Assembly (NCBI GenBank): GCA_021234155.1
Contig: JAJEKV010000067.1
Location: 1,980,755 to 2,044,754, forward strand
DNA length: 64,000 nt
Direction: 5' to 3'
Source: Isoetes taiwanensis
Lineage: Eukaryota > Streptophyta > Lycopodiopsida > Isoetales > Isoetaceae
Part shown: one piece after another, positions 9,945-20,866 of the stretch
Numbering within the stretch: the first letter of the stretch is position 1
Layout of the letters: the number at the start of each line of letters is the position of its first letter
The notes under the pieces: generated by a model
Database searches by the model: none
What the model was told of the DNA's origin: nothing
The model's input: the letters and a program-made list of their open reading frames with translations, nothing else
Program-made: the position numbers and the translations under genes

Positions 9945-12305
9945 ATGGATCAAAGCCCTGGAACCTCAGTTAATGAGAACTTCCGAGGCGAAATCTTCTG
10001 CCAATTCGCTTTCAAATTTGCGCCAACAATCCGTTGTCGGAAGAGCTGGTCGGAGGTGGACTCCCCTCCTAAATTTCCTCGGGTTTTGAGCCGGTTGGAG
10101 CCGCGGGTGAGATGGCGATCTTTGCATCTGGTCGGTAGCACTTTTGCTAGTCGGCGGCGAATTATTCCCGTGTCTTTGGAAGGGGAGCCGGTAAGTAAAG
10201 AAAAGAATGAGTGCAAGGATGCAAAGGAAAAGTTCATTACCGGCCCGAAGATTTTGGAGAGGATGCGGGGAGAACCCTCCCCGAGGATAACGCCGATACA
10301 TGGATGCTGAAATCGAAAACCGGAAATTGGATCGGGCGGATGGCCTAAGTGGTATTGTTTATTCTGTGGGTTGTAGTAGCAAGCACTCCAAAAATGGGAT
10401 CCGAGATCCACAGGACTCGCTAAGCATTCCATGACGAATGATTACAAGTCACCGCCATTGGCAAGAGGTCGAAACCATTTGCTCCAGAAATGAGCGTAAG
10501 GAAGAGGAACTTTGAATTGGTGAAGCCGAGCGGAGGCGGATGAAGATTATCTGGCGGCGCATAATCTTAGGGCGGATTTTGGTGAGGGCAAAGCCAGGGT
10601 CGAGGCTATGGCGGAGGACCGGATTGAGCACCTGACTTTTAATCCCGCTATGAGGTCCGCTTGGGTCAATCAACGGTGGAGATAAGGCGACCAGAGGAAA
10701 CTTTGGAGGAGCAGAAGAGGGAAGCAATTAGAAAAAAAATCGCCACCAGGTTTGGTTTGACAGTTGAAGAGATGAAGGCCGAGATTTCATATTCCAGAGA
10801 GCAAGCTCAGGTAGAGAATGATGATTTTAGCAAGGAACTCGCACAGGCCCAAGGAGATCTTGCATCCCCCCCTCCCAGGAAAGTGTGCAAGCTCCCACTC
10901 AGGAGCTCCCCGAAAACTCCAAGGAAGAAGAGGGCAGCAAAAAAAACAGAGGAGTATCTTGCCCCTAACCATATAGTGTTTGAAACCTCCAGCTACATTG
11001 AGGGTTTGCGTGAGGCAATTCATTCAGCAGGACTCCCCGATCCCAGAGCTCCATCGGAAGAGGAGGGCACTTTAATTGAGATCCCCATGATGCATAGGCT
11101 GGAAGCCAGCTTTTTTAATTCAGTGTTCTCTTATCAATCAGGTCTTCTTTCCGGGAGGTGGACCTGTAACTTTACATTTAAATACCCACTGACACTAAGC
11201 AGCACAGCCATTCGAGTGGGCAAGAAATCATCAGCAGCAGAATTTCGTGTGTATGGCAACTTCGCCCAAGATTTCATGACAGTTCCCGGTCCTGGTGATG
11301 ATGTGGATTGCAGAATCAATGAAGAATGTGTTGGTGCCTATCTACTGTAAGTCAGTCTTATAAGCACTACCCGAGCATCACAAGGCTTTGATTCGCTGAC
11401 TATGTGGTCTCTGCAGGGCCTTGATACATTCCATTCCCCAAAACAGAAGATCACAAAGATGTTTTAGTGCATCCCGCGGCCTTTGGGCTTTTTCTGAAAC
11501 AGTTTGGAAGGTCAATCCGGTTCATATGATCTGTTTTGCTAAATTAATCCCACCGAAACCGTTCATCGAGCGGATTTGGCGGATCGTAAATGTCGAGTTC
11601 TATTACTTCCCAGTCATGAGCGGTAAAGAATCCGCTTTTAAATCCATTCATGGGCAATTGAACCTTAATTCCGGTTTTGCAATTGTTTGCAGCAATCACC
11701 GGAGCTTGTTCATATTGGTTTTCAGGTGACGATACATGCCACGGCTCCGGACTCGGTCGGTGTTGCTCCATTTGGATTCAATGTCGGGCATGCACTCGAG
11801 CTTACCTTTGTTTTCGCCACATTGTAAGTTAAAATTATGCCCCTTTCGTGTCAATTTTTGGGTTTCTCTCATTCCTTTGGCCCCATTTGTTTCCGCGTTA
11901 TGAAGAGGTGGAGTTTTGAGTCGTCCAGTTGCACAATGCCGCTGCGTCTCTCCTGAAGGTCCCTCGGCGAGAAAAACACCCGAGGATTGCGGAATTTACA
12001 CCATCTTGTTCGTGAAGTGGTTCTTGCAGATATCCGCAACACCAAAAGAGCAATCGTGGGTATTTATATGTGTCCAATTTTATCTAGTCTATTCGATTTC
12101 GTGCTAATTTTCCCGATCACGGGTTGTCGATGCTTCCAAATGGTTTGGGCGTGCTGAGATCGACCAGACGAGGTCCTCATTTGCAGTGATGTTACAAAAA
12201 CTGGGAGACTGTGTGCAGCAAAGAAGAACCACCTTCCACTTGCCTGAGGGAGATTGGAGTGAAAACGGTGGCCCCATGACCCGTTTAAGGGTGCATGGGC
12301 CTTGA
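9945..12305 (+). pseudogene. Probable captured multi-exon gene, unknown
   Basis: An ATG at 9945 opens a 122-codon frame. Coding-like pieces continue on the plus strand: about 10510-10675, 10676-11346 (about 220 aa, acidic and Lys-rich, ending at donor CTACT/gtaagt), 11417-11724, 11726-11823 (VTIHATAPDSVGVAPFGFNV, donor gtaagtt), about 11955-12059 (HLVREVVLADIRNTKRA) and about 12115-12305, ending in TGA. Several joins need frame changes and one acceptor is not clear, so it is called broken. I recognise no domain. The relative at 41-44.5 kb lacks this part, and TIR-type units lie on both sides, so host-gene capture inside the element (Pack-MULE style) is the favoured reading. It could also be a third element gene. 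Confidence 0.5.
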
Positions 12306-13038
12306 ATTTTTATTATGTATGTGAGAAACTGTGAATATAACAAGAAAAAATACCCAAAGATTGCCGGGTTTAATCGACTTCCTAATGTTTTGGACTTTGA
12401 ACTCATTCGAATTTGAATTTGAAAGTAATTTAGCGCGAATCTGTTTCGAAATTTTTGAACGTGAATATTCGAATATGCCGTCCATTCAAAAAATAGAGAA
12501 CTATTTGTCTGGCAATGGTCGTGAGTGTGGGTAGGTGATTCCATCCGGTGGGTGATTCTCGGCGGGTGATTCTATCCGGTGGAATCACAAGCTGGTGATT
12601 CCATCCAATGGAATGCCCGCCCCCATCATTGCATGCCGTAGGCATTAATTGCTTGGTCACGTCAAAGGACTGCCACTCGGACGGACGTTTAACTGACGTA
12701 CGCAACAGGGAATGAAACGGCGCCACGTCGTGGGCTACACTGACGGACAATTTAGGGCGAAATCTAGGCCCATAGGGGGTGATTCCACCGGACGGAATCA
12801 TACTTCGCCCGCCGGACCAGCGCCATCCTCTTCGTATTGAATCATAATTCCTTGGTCGCCGCTTCTCGTGGAGGCGCCCGATCTTCCGTCGGCGCTTGCT
12901 TCCCAGCCATCGCCGCTAGCTTCCAGCATATCATCATCAGGTCCGGCAACCTCCGCGGCTCTATAAATCGGTAAGAATCATGTTCGCCTGTAAAACCAAA
13001 CGATGGATGTTCTTACGATTTGTAGCTGAGTTCCAGGC
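12306..13038. promoter_or_regulatory. Internal TIR-like block and leader of the accessory gene
   Basis: 12530-12610 and 12775-12805 hold units like those of the TIRs (ggtgattccatccggtg, ccggacggaatca). The segment 12530-12800 is similar to the extreme right end of the second MULE (reverse complement of about 44240-44470), sharing gcattaattgc and a cccatagggggtgatt-like string. This was probably the original terminus next to the accessory gene before 9600-12500 was gained. A likely leader intron starts at ggtaagaatc (about 12970) and ends at tttgtag (about 13025), just before the ATG. Confidence 0.5.
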
Positions 13039-13572
13039 ATGGCGGACTGCCCCCCACTAGCCGTAATCGACGGCGTCCTCGTGGTGGACCTCGGTTTTCT
13101 TGAGGCGCTCAAGGATTGCAGGCTTGAGAGTCTGCAGCAGCGTCTCCGGAGTCGTGCACTGGTAGAGGTCCCGCCAATTTCTGTCGCCATACCTTCGGGA
13201 CGCGGTTGTGAGTGCATAAGGATTCCTGTGAAGGTCTCCAACGTTTCACACATCCCCGGGCACGAGACGCTTGATGGGGAGTGGGCAAAGAATCTGTTTA
13301 CCTACATTCACGCAACTGAAGTGCCGAAGGCGTCATCTGCAAAGTGTGGCTGCAAAGTTTCTGGTGGTTCAAAGCGAGCGAAGGAGTGTGGCTGCAAAGA
13401 TTCTGGTGGTTCCAGGCGAGTGAAGGAGTGTGCCTGCAAAGATTCTGGTGGTTCTAAGCGAGCGAAGGAGGAGTGCAAGGACGAGCCAGATGACGATGAT
13501 TTTGTGTTCCCAGTTGCCTGCTGCAGAGACCCAAGTTCTGGGAAGGTTAACTGGTCTACCAGCAAGGTCTGA
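13039..13572 (+). CDS. MULE accessory protein, Cys/Lys repeat, mudrB-like position
   Basis: Intact 177-aa frame from ATG 13039 to TGA 13572. The N-terminal half (residues 1-95) is compact: MADCPPLAVIDG, a long helix-like LEALKDCRLESLQQRLRS, then IRIPVKVSNVSHIPGHET and EWAKNLFTYIH. Residues about 100-145 are three 14-aa repeats of the form CxCKDSGGSKRAKE, followed by an acidic DEPDDDDF stretch and PVACCRDP. No known domain is recognised. A broken homologue at 43564-44007 in the second MULE keeps VKVSNxSxIPGHE, WAKNLF, SGGSKR and ACCxDP, so it belongs to the element family. It faces the transposase, the place mudrB has in MuDR; a helper role in transposition is inference. The basic CxCK repeats might bind nucleic acid or metal. 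Confidence 0.75.
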   Translation: MADCPPLAVIDGVLVVDLGFLEALKDCRLESLQQRLRSRALVEVPPISVAIPSGRGCECIRIPVKVSNVSHIPGHETLDGEWAKNLFTYIHATEVPKASSAKCGCKVSGGSKRAKECGCKDSGGSRRVKECACKDSGGSKRAKEECKDEPDDDDFVFPVACCRDPSSGKVNWSTSKV

Positions 13573-13935
13573 CTTCAGTGGCTGCTATTCGTTTGATGTT
13601 CTTTACAAACTGTTGGAACTAACTCACTGCTTGAACTTCGCAGACAAAACGAGCCCGCCCCAGTTACAGTGCATAGCTGGCGATGATTCATGAAGGAGGA
13701 GCGTCCCTTTTTTTTTCTGTTAACACACAGATCTATGAATGTGGAGGAAGTCTGAATCCCTCTTGACTTTTGAGTTCCTGGTAGCTACCTTGCCTAAGGG
13801 CTTCTTTTGATAATATAAATCTAAGTTGCTTGATGTTCAATCTGTTCAGTTAGCTTCAAATTGCAACCACATACAACCTCTCCATGCATACAAACTGTTT
13901 TTTCCTGATACATCTGTGCCAAGGCCGTGTATGGT

Positions 13936-15065
13936 GATTCCATGTGTAAATACTCCATGTATAAATACACACCATGTATAAATACTCCATGTATAAATAC
14001 ACCATGTATAAATACTCCATGTATAAATACACCATGTACAAATACTCCATGTATAAATACTCCACGTGTAAATACTCCATGTATAAATACTAGATGTACA
14101 AATACACCATGTATAAATACTCCATGTATAAATACTAGATGTATAAATACTACATGTATAAATACACCATGTATAAATACTCCATGTATAAATACTCCAT
14201 GTATAAATACCAGATGTATAAATACTCCATGTATAAATACTAGATGTATAAATACTCCATGTTTAAATACTAGATGTATAAATACTCCATGTACAAATAC
14301 ACCATGTATAAATACTCCATGTATAAATACTAGATGTACAAATACACCATGTATAAATACTCCATGTATAAATACTAGATGTATAAATACTACATGTATA
14401 AATACAACATGTATAAATACTCCATGTATAAATACCAGATGTATAAATACTCCATGTATAAATACTAGATGTATAAATACTCCATGTTTAAATACTAGAT
14501 GTATAAATACTCCATGTATAAATACACCATGTATAAATACTCCATGTATAAATACTAGATATATAAATACTCCATGTATAAATACTCCATGTATAAGTAA
14601 TCCATGTATGGTGACTTGGCACTAGATGTATAAATACTCCATGTATAAATACTAGATGTATAAATACTACATGTATAAATACAACATGTATGAATACTCC
14701 ATGTATAAATACCAGATGTATAAATACTCCATGTATAAATACTAGATGTATAAATACTCCATGTTTAAATACTAGATGTATAAATACTCCATGTATAAAT
14801 ACACCATGTATAAATACTCCATGTATAAATACTAGATATATAAATACTCCATGTATAAATACTCCATGTATAAGTAATCCATGTATGGTGACTTGGCACT
14901 AGATGTATAAATACACCATGTATAAATACTCCATGTGTATGGTGACTTGGCACATGGGATTGGAGTGTATGGTGACTTGGCACATGGGATTGAAGTGTAT
15001 GGAGTATTTATACATCGAAATACTATTTCATGGAGTAGTCGGGGGTTATACATAGAGTATTAATA
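13936..15065. repeat. 15-bp minisatellite with higher-order duplication
   Basis: About 65 copies of atgtataaatactcc, in which the last three bases vary (tcc, acc, tag, tac). A spacer tccatgtatggtgacttggc interrupts it near 14600 and 14877. Everything between recurs with a 277-bp period, so the array grew by both unit slippage and block duplication. At 14936-15000 the spacer itself is repeated twice. The unit length is a multiple of three, so frames stay open for 232 codons (INTPC repeats), but no other evidence supports translation. The array lies between the convergent 3' ends of the two MULE genes. Confidence 0.92.
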
Positions 15066-15068
15066 CAT

Positions 15069-17790
15069 CTAGACAAGGTTTTCCATTTCATATTCCTTCC
15101 AACTAACTTTCCTTTTCTTTGCTTCCTTCTTCCCTATTTCCAAGAGTGGTTTCACCCTAGCAAGACTCGTGCCATAGGCCTCCTCTTCCCTCAAAACTGG
15201 CAGAGATGTTATGGTTGTGTCATTGGCCTCCTCCTCATTCATCCTTTCGAGTCTTGTGTCAAGCTGTCTCATCATCACTTCGGTGGCTATGAGGAGGGTG
15301 GGATCCTTTGAGGCCCGCTCCATAACCCTAGCAACACAAGACTCCAAAGATGCCCTAGCATCTTCCACTCTCAAGCCAACTCTTGGGGTTGGTTTAATAT
15401 CATCTTGTAGACTAGTTATGTCCACCTCGGCCCCTTCAAGGATATTGGCATGGGTGTTACCAGATCTACATGGGCGCAAGAGCTCCATGCCACCGGATGC
15501 ATTTCCATGTTGGGACCCTAGAACTTGAAGGAGATCTTGATCCCCATGCCTATCCATCATTTGGATAACCTTCACTTGGTGTTTGCAAATGTTCCCCTTG
15601 GCCCCATGGGCAATCACAACTTCGCCCAATTCTTATTTGCCCCATTGACAAAGTAGGGTTGGCGGTTCAAATCGAGTTTGGACATAGGCCTCTCCTCCAT
15701 CGAGGTCCACGAATGTGACTGCATCATCGGGAATTTGCCTAGCCCCGCGAATAGCCGACTCTATAATTTGCTCTTGTGATGTGTTTATCACAAAACCAGC
15801 TTCCTTCAACCCCCAGTCAGCAAGCAAATGATACAATATGGAGGGTTAGTGCATACATGAAGCAAATTTTAGTCACTTCCAGTAATTACCTAGAGTATGC
15901 CATGTGGGTCTCCACATCATGGACAAGCATGTGAAGTAGCCAATCTATCCTTCTGCCCTTTAACTGGGACTTGGAAATCCCGAGGCGCAATTTTAGTGCC
16001 TTGTCTTGCGAAGCCTCTATTGCAAACATTGGTTTCTTGATTGGAATGGGGAAACATTCTTGTGGCGGGGACCCAATCACAAATGTTGCGAGTCCACTCT
16101 TGACTCATGTAGGCCGCCAACTTTGGATATTGTGGGTACTTTCTCTTTAATGCTTCCAACTTCCTCGAAGCCTCTTCTCTAACAACACACATATGTAATC
16201 ATCCCCATACTCATTGTTACACAGGGGACACTTTGTTCCATACATGATCTCGCCCAACTCCTTGAACATTTGGTTCCTCAAATCTTTATTCTTCACGTTC
16301 TTTGTCAACCACTTCAACCAATCTCTCCTCACGTGCGGATGCAAAGGTTGACACGTCATGCGGTAGGGAAAACCTATGGTGGAGGTGGAAAGTTGACACA
16401 TGGGTTAGTATGGAACCAAATAAGCTAGAATGAAAATGAGGAAAACTAGCAAACAATGTTACCTTCTTTATCGCTCGCTACTTCCCGGCCACAAGAATCG
16501 GTGATAAAACATGAGGGCTTCCAAGTGTCGTCGTGATGTTCAATCCACACTTTCATAGCTTCCAACCATCTAGCTATTGTCTCTTTCTTTTGGGTATTCG
16601 TGATTATCCAAGCCGGTGGCAGCCATTGAAGTGGTCATCGAATCCAATGAGAGTGAAGAGGTAATACCTATGTAAATAGAAACACGCTTTTAGCAAACCT
16701 AATTTCAAGAAACCTAAAAAGAGCAACCAAACCTCTTCTCGTTTGTCTTGTAGGTGGAGTCAAGGCATATAGCTCTATCCTTTCCGAATCTCACCATGGC
16801 ATCCCTTTGAATGGGAGTCATGACCCCAAGTTGAAAGATGTCACCTTGTTCGTAGTGGAAGACACAATCTTGGTGTTGTTGGACCCACATGTTGATGCTT
16901 GTTGCTTGGTCTTCATGCAACTTCCATACATTTCGAGCCACCAATTTATCAATATTGTAGACATCATGCATCTTCAACATGTCGTCCCTACACAACCCCT
17001 CCAAACCAACCAGTTCTTTCTTCAAGTTCACCCTCTCCTGGTGGATGTTCATCACCATTCTAGGTGTTATATAGTGCACTAGCTTCTGTTTGATCCATTC
17101 TTTCTTTTCAGGCGAGAGCCACGGTGCTAGCCTATACCTCAACCCTTTCTCAATAGGTTGTGCTTTACCATGGCAGATTGCACCTTGCTTGTTCACATGA
17201 TCCCATTTGTGATAGGTAATTTGAGTGCAATTGGGAAGAAGATAGAGCTGTTTCAAAGTAAAATGACATTGGCAACCCCTTCTAACACTCTCCCCTCTCT
17301 CAATCCTCTTCCTTCTTTGGCCTCGAGGGGGCCATCCTCAACAACATGAGTGTTCTCCGAGAATTGTCTTCCGCCCAAAGACACACCAGTACCTTTGTTG
17401 CACTGAGGAATGAATCAGACAAGCTTTAAAATCCAAATAAATTATCACAAGCTAGGGAAAGGAAATTCACACCTCTTCAAAGTCAAATATGAACCTTTGC
17501 CCGGTTTGGATAGCTCTTTATTTCTTTGAGAGCTTCTTATGTAGAAACTGCATGATGCTTCCCCACTTTTTTGCTCCCCGGCTATGAAATCCCCAACCCG
17601 TGAGGTGGGAATGTGGCACACCCAAACCGGTTGAGTACCTCCTCCTTCGGTTCGAGGACTGGGTGCTCTAACATAACCCGTAAGCGCCGACCGGATCAAA
17701 ATGCCCTTCTCGAGGGTCTGTTTGCCAAATGCCCGATTGCATTTGTCCAATAAAATGCTATCGAGCTTGCCCCGCACGCAAGGACATGCA
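15069..17790 (-). pseudogene. MULE transposase with zinc finger, DDE and SWIM domains, broken
   Basis: Read on the minus strand. N-terminal segment 17790-17445 (CPCVRGKLDSILLDK, IAGEQKSGEASCSFYI). Zinc-finger-like segment at about 17300-17130 (RGCQCHFTLKQLY, HVNKQGAICHG). Catalytic core at about 16800-16450 with RAICLDSTYKTN (first Asp), LIGFDDHFNG, PAWIITNTQKKETIARWLEA and CFITDSCGREVA (second Asp). Then DWLKWLTKN (16330) and a helical region. The C-terminal SWIM zinc motif at about 15650-15560 reads CQW with a later CKHQVKV, where CxCx(n)CxH is usual, so one Cys has become Trp. There is a 1-bp deletion near 16625 and a TAA inside the SWIM domain at about 15630. The protein would cut and rejoin the element ends. 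Confidence 0.82.
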
Positions 17791-18065
17791 AATCAGTTGT
17801 TTCGGCACTAACCTCCTCGATCCTCGTCCAAATCCATCCCCGAGCTCCCCGATGCCGTCCCTAGAGCAGAGGAATGCCGTGAATCCCTCGGATGAATAGA
17901 GGAGGTGATTCCATCGCATGGTACACAAAAGGGTGCGGGATGCACGCTTTTAAATTCCGGGCGAAGTTGGACTCACGGCGACACCACCACGCCGTCGATC
18001 CGGTCCATGAATGCGGTCTTGATGTTGCGACGTGTCGAACATGCATTCGTTTGGAGAATTCCACC

Positions 18066-18744
18066 TGGGTGATTCCATCCGGTGGATTCACGACGACGTG
18101 ATTCCACCGGACGAATCGATTTCAGCTTGATTCCGTCCAAGGAATCGTATTGTGGTGATTCCGCGGAGGAATGGTCGTGGTGAAGTGATTCCGTCTGGTG
18201 GAATCTGACTTTGGTGATTCCGCCGGACGGTATTCGCATGTTGGGTGATTCCATCGAACGGAATCAGAATATGGTGATTCCGTCCGGGGGAATTGCAAGG
18301 TGGTGATTCCGTGCCGTGGGATCCCTGGCGGGTGATTCCATCCGGCGGTATTACGACGTCGTGATTCCATCGCGTGGAATAATTCCGTGGTGATTCTGTC
18401 CGACGGTATTCCCTGGGCGTGATTCCTTCGGGTGGAATCCTCACGTGGTGATTCCATCCGGCGGTATTACAACGCCGTGATTCCATCGCGTGGAATAATT
18501 CCGTGGTGATTCCGTCCGACGGTATTCCGTCGTCGTGATTCCTTCGCGAGGTATAAATACGTTGTGATTCCATCCGGCGGTATTCTACCCTTGTGATTCC
18601 GCGGGACGGTATTGATTTTATTGCCGCATCTTGTCGTACGGAGAAAACGGCCTCCGACGCGGATCCCGATTGGGGGTTTGTGATTCCGCGGTAGGGAATA
18701 ACTGCGATGGAATCACCAAAACCAGGGTAAGGATATTTTCACCC
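18066..18744 (-). repeat. MULE terminal inverted repeat, right
   Basis: Reverse complement of 8919-9590. It is the upstream region of the transposase, which starts near 17790, so it is likely to contain its promoter as well as the ends recognised by transposase (known for MULEs; not shown here). Additional units occur inwards at 17905-17930. Confidence 0.92.
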
Positions 18745-18753
18745 AAGATAAAG
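18745..18753. repeat. MULE target-site duplication, right
   Basis: aagataaag, identical to 8910-8918. Confidence 0.93.
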
Positions 18754-19815
18754 ATTATCCAATTCTAAGTTGAGGTCACGAAGATATCACTTTTCAAAAG
18801 TCTTCCTTCTATTTATTAATAACAACACCTTTTTGCCTTTTTGCTTTGAAATAAAAGCTGAGGTTTACTTTTAATTTGCTCTTTAATAATAGGTTTAGAC
18901 ATATTGGATGGCTTTCTTAGCTGATCATATCAATAAATTTTCCATGCAAGGCCACTTCTCCAGCACCATATCAGATCTAGTTGAATGGTTAAGTACTGTA
19001 CCATAGCAATTGTCTGAATAAAGATCCAAATTGTCCAGTGTTCCATTATTTTCTAGTTTAAGCATAGACTATATGTTACCACATTCCCTCAATCATAATT
19101 TAAGAAATCAAACCTTACCCTAGATCATTTTGCAAGAAGAGCAACTGGCAAAAATGCTCATATAATAGAGAGCAAAGAATTGTGACATTCTACATATTTA
19201 TACGCTATACGTACATATACATGAAATGTCACCATGAATACTTAATGGTGCATGGGAGGGGAATTTCTCGTCTTTATATGGTAGAAGCATCGTATAGATT
19301 CGGGGAGCGTCGCAATGGTATCAGAGCATGATTTTGGCTGACCAGATCATTGCACTAGCCATGTTCTAACTCGTTAGACCGTTTAGTAGTAAAGGGAAAC
19401 TTTAACGTAGGAGTTATCTAAGAATCCTTAGGTAGGATGATCTTGGCTAAGTAGGTGAGAATGAGCTAGTTAAGAAGGAGAATTTTAAGGTATTAAGGTA
19501 AGGTTATGTTGAGTTTTCATCTGAATGAGGTCCCTTGCTTTCGGAGGCCATAATTTTCTGTAGAAGGTTCGGATTGAGGCAATTTTTGTTTCCTTGCACC
19601 GGGGACACTTTGTTTAGCTTGGGGCATTCCTTGGATGGACCGTTGGCAGCATCAGTTGGCCTCAGGATCAAAAGTGGCGCCAAAAGGAAAATGGTGATTT
19701 TAAATCAAATTTTGAGGCTTTAAAACCCCCTCAGCGCCACTTTATATGGGTCCGCATAAAAACACCATATAAAGTTTTTTATACAAAAAGAAAGGGTAGT
19801 TTCACGCCACCATAG
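18754..19815. other. Host flank, no gene seen
   Basis: 18754-18985 is a diverged direct copy of 7735-7985 (shared: acatattggatggctttctta and catgcaaggccact). The rest is AT-rich with a few open stretches and no recognised coding sequence. Confidence 0.6.
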
Positions 19816-19820
19816 CTTAC

Positions 19821-20020
19821 AGACTTGAACCCTTGATCTCCTAACCCTAGCCATAGGCGCTTAAGGTTCCTTGAATGTGATGTATTATACTTCTTATATT
19901 GATCTAGTATTCTGTTTTTCCTAGAGGAGTAAACTCCATTTATTGTAGGGACTTGAACCCACCCCTGACCTCCTACCACCAAGCCAAACCCTTTACCAAC
20001 ATGGTAAGCGTCCTTGCAAT
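19821..20020 (-). mobile_element. tRNA-derived SINE heads (two, minus strand)
   Basis: On the complement, a box A-like TGGCTTGGTGG (19986-19976) is followed by a box B GGTTCAAGTCC (19959-19949). A second, more decayed set lies at 19853-19821 (GGTTCAAGTCT box B). These are internal RNA polymerase III promoter boxes of a tRNA-related SINE. The surrounding sequence does not fold into a complete tRNA, so these are not called tRNA genes. Confidence 0.45.
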
Positions 20021-20866
20021 GTATGGACATAGTAGTTCTTGTTCTTCTTATTTAATAGTAACTTTGTTTTCTATTTGAAATGGAAGACTTTTGTCTAACA
20101 ATCGCCCTTCCCTAAACCAATGCTGTGATGGCAACAAATCTGCCGGACTTATGCAACCATGACAAGGTGCGATCACCCTAATCTTCTCTATTAGAAAGGG
20201 AACATGTTGGTAATTGTGCTAGGGAATGCCGGAAGTAACGCCGCATGCGGCGTTCCCTCTCCCTTTGCGGGTCCCCCTTGCAGGACGCAGGGTTCTGCAA
20301 TCAATGCGTCTGGTTGTAGGTTCGAGGCATTCATTGCCAATTTGAATCAAGTTCTACTTTTCAACGCTGCTCTTCTCTAGCCTACCTCCTCTACTTTTGT
20401 ATTCAGAAGAGAAAGCTCGATCCAGAAGAAAGCCGAAAACCCCAAAGCTGCAAAATGCATTGTGTTTTGCGCGATGCTGGGAATGCCATTTCCATTTTTC
20501 AGGAAAGGAAGACAGATTTGGGGGCAGAGTTGCAGTTTAGCTCAAATCCCTGATATGGCCGGGATATTGATGCCTCTGTTCCGTTTCGGATTAAGGTGTA
20601 AAAGGAGAAAGGGTGAAGGCACATAATATATGCTTCCCTTCGTTTTCTATGATCAGCGTAACCCATTTGTTTTTCTTCCTTGGCATCCGCGCAGAGATTT
20701 CAAAATCTGATGGCAGTTCTTTGAACCTTGGTTGCAACAACCGAGCTTCAGAAAAGCAACAACTCTATAATACAACAGCAATTTTTTTGACACAATTGTT
20801 GTAAGGTAACAACTTTTTTATTGTTATTTTTGAGCTTTGAAATCGGCATTTTAAAGAAGACTTTCC
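20021..20866. other. No gene recognised
   Basis: AT-rich sequence with short open stretches only. A T/A-rich block lies at 20775-20830. Confidence 0.5.

Larger units (their letters stand above)
8919..18744. mobile_element. Mutator-like element (MULE), 9.8 kb, two convergent genes
   Basis: Both ends begin GGGTGAAAATATCC and the terminal inverted repeats run for about 670 bp, flanked by a perfect 9-bp duplication. Inside, left to right: TIR, a probable captured multi-exon gene (9945-12305), an internal block of TIR-like units (12530-12800), an accessory gene on the plus strand (13039-13572), a 15-bp minisatellite (13936-15065), a MULE transposase on the minus strand (17790-15069), TIR. Transposase and accessory gene point at each other, as mudrA and mudrB do in maize MuDR. 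The transposase has a frameshift and a stop, so this copy is probably no longer autonomous. Near identity of the TIR ends suggests a fairly recent insertion. A decayed relative is at 41017-44481. Confidence 0.93.

Noticed and set aside
13927-14625. 232-codon frame of INTPC/INTRC repeats
   Set aside because: It is the translation of the 15-bp minisatellite; any array with a period divisible by three stays open. No start context, domain or conserved flank supports a protein.
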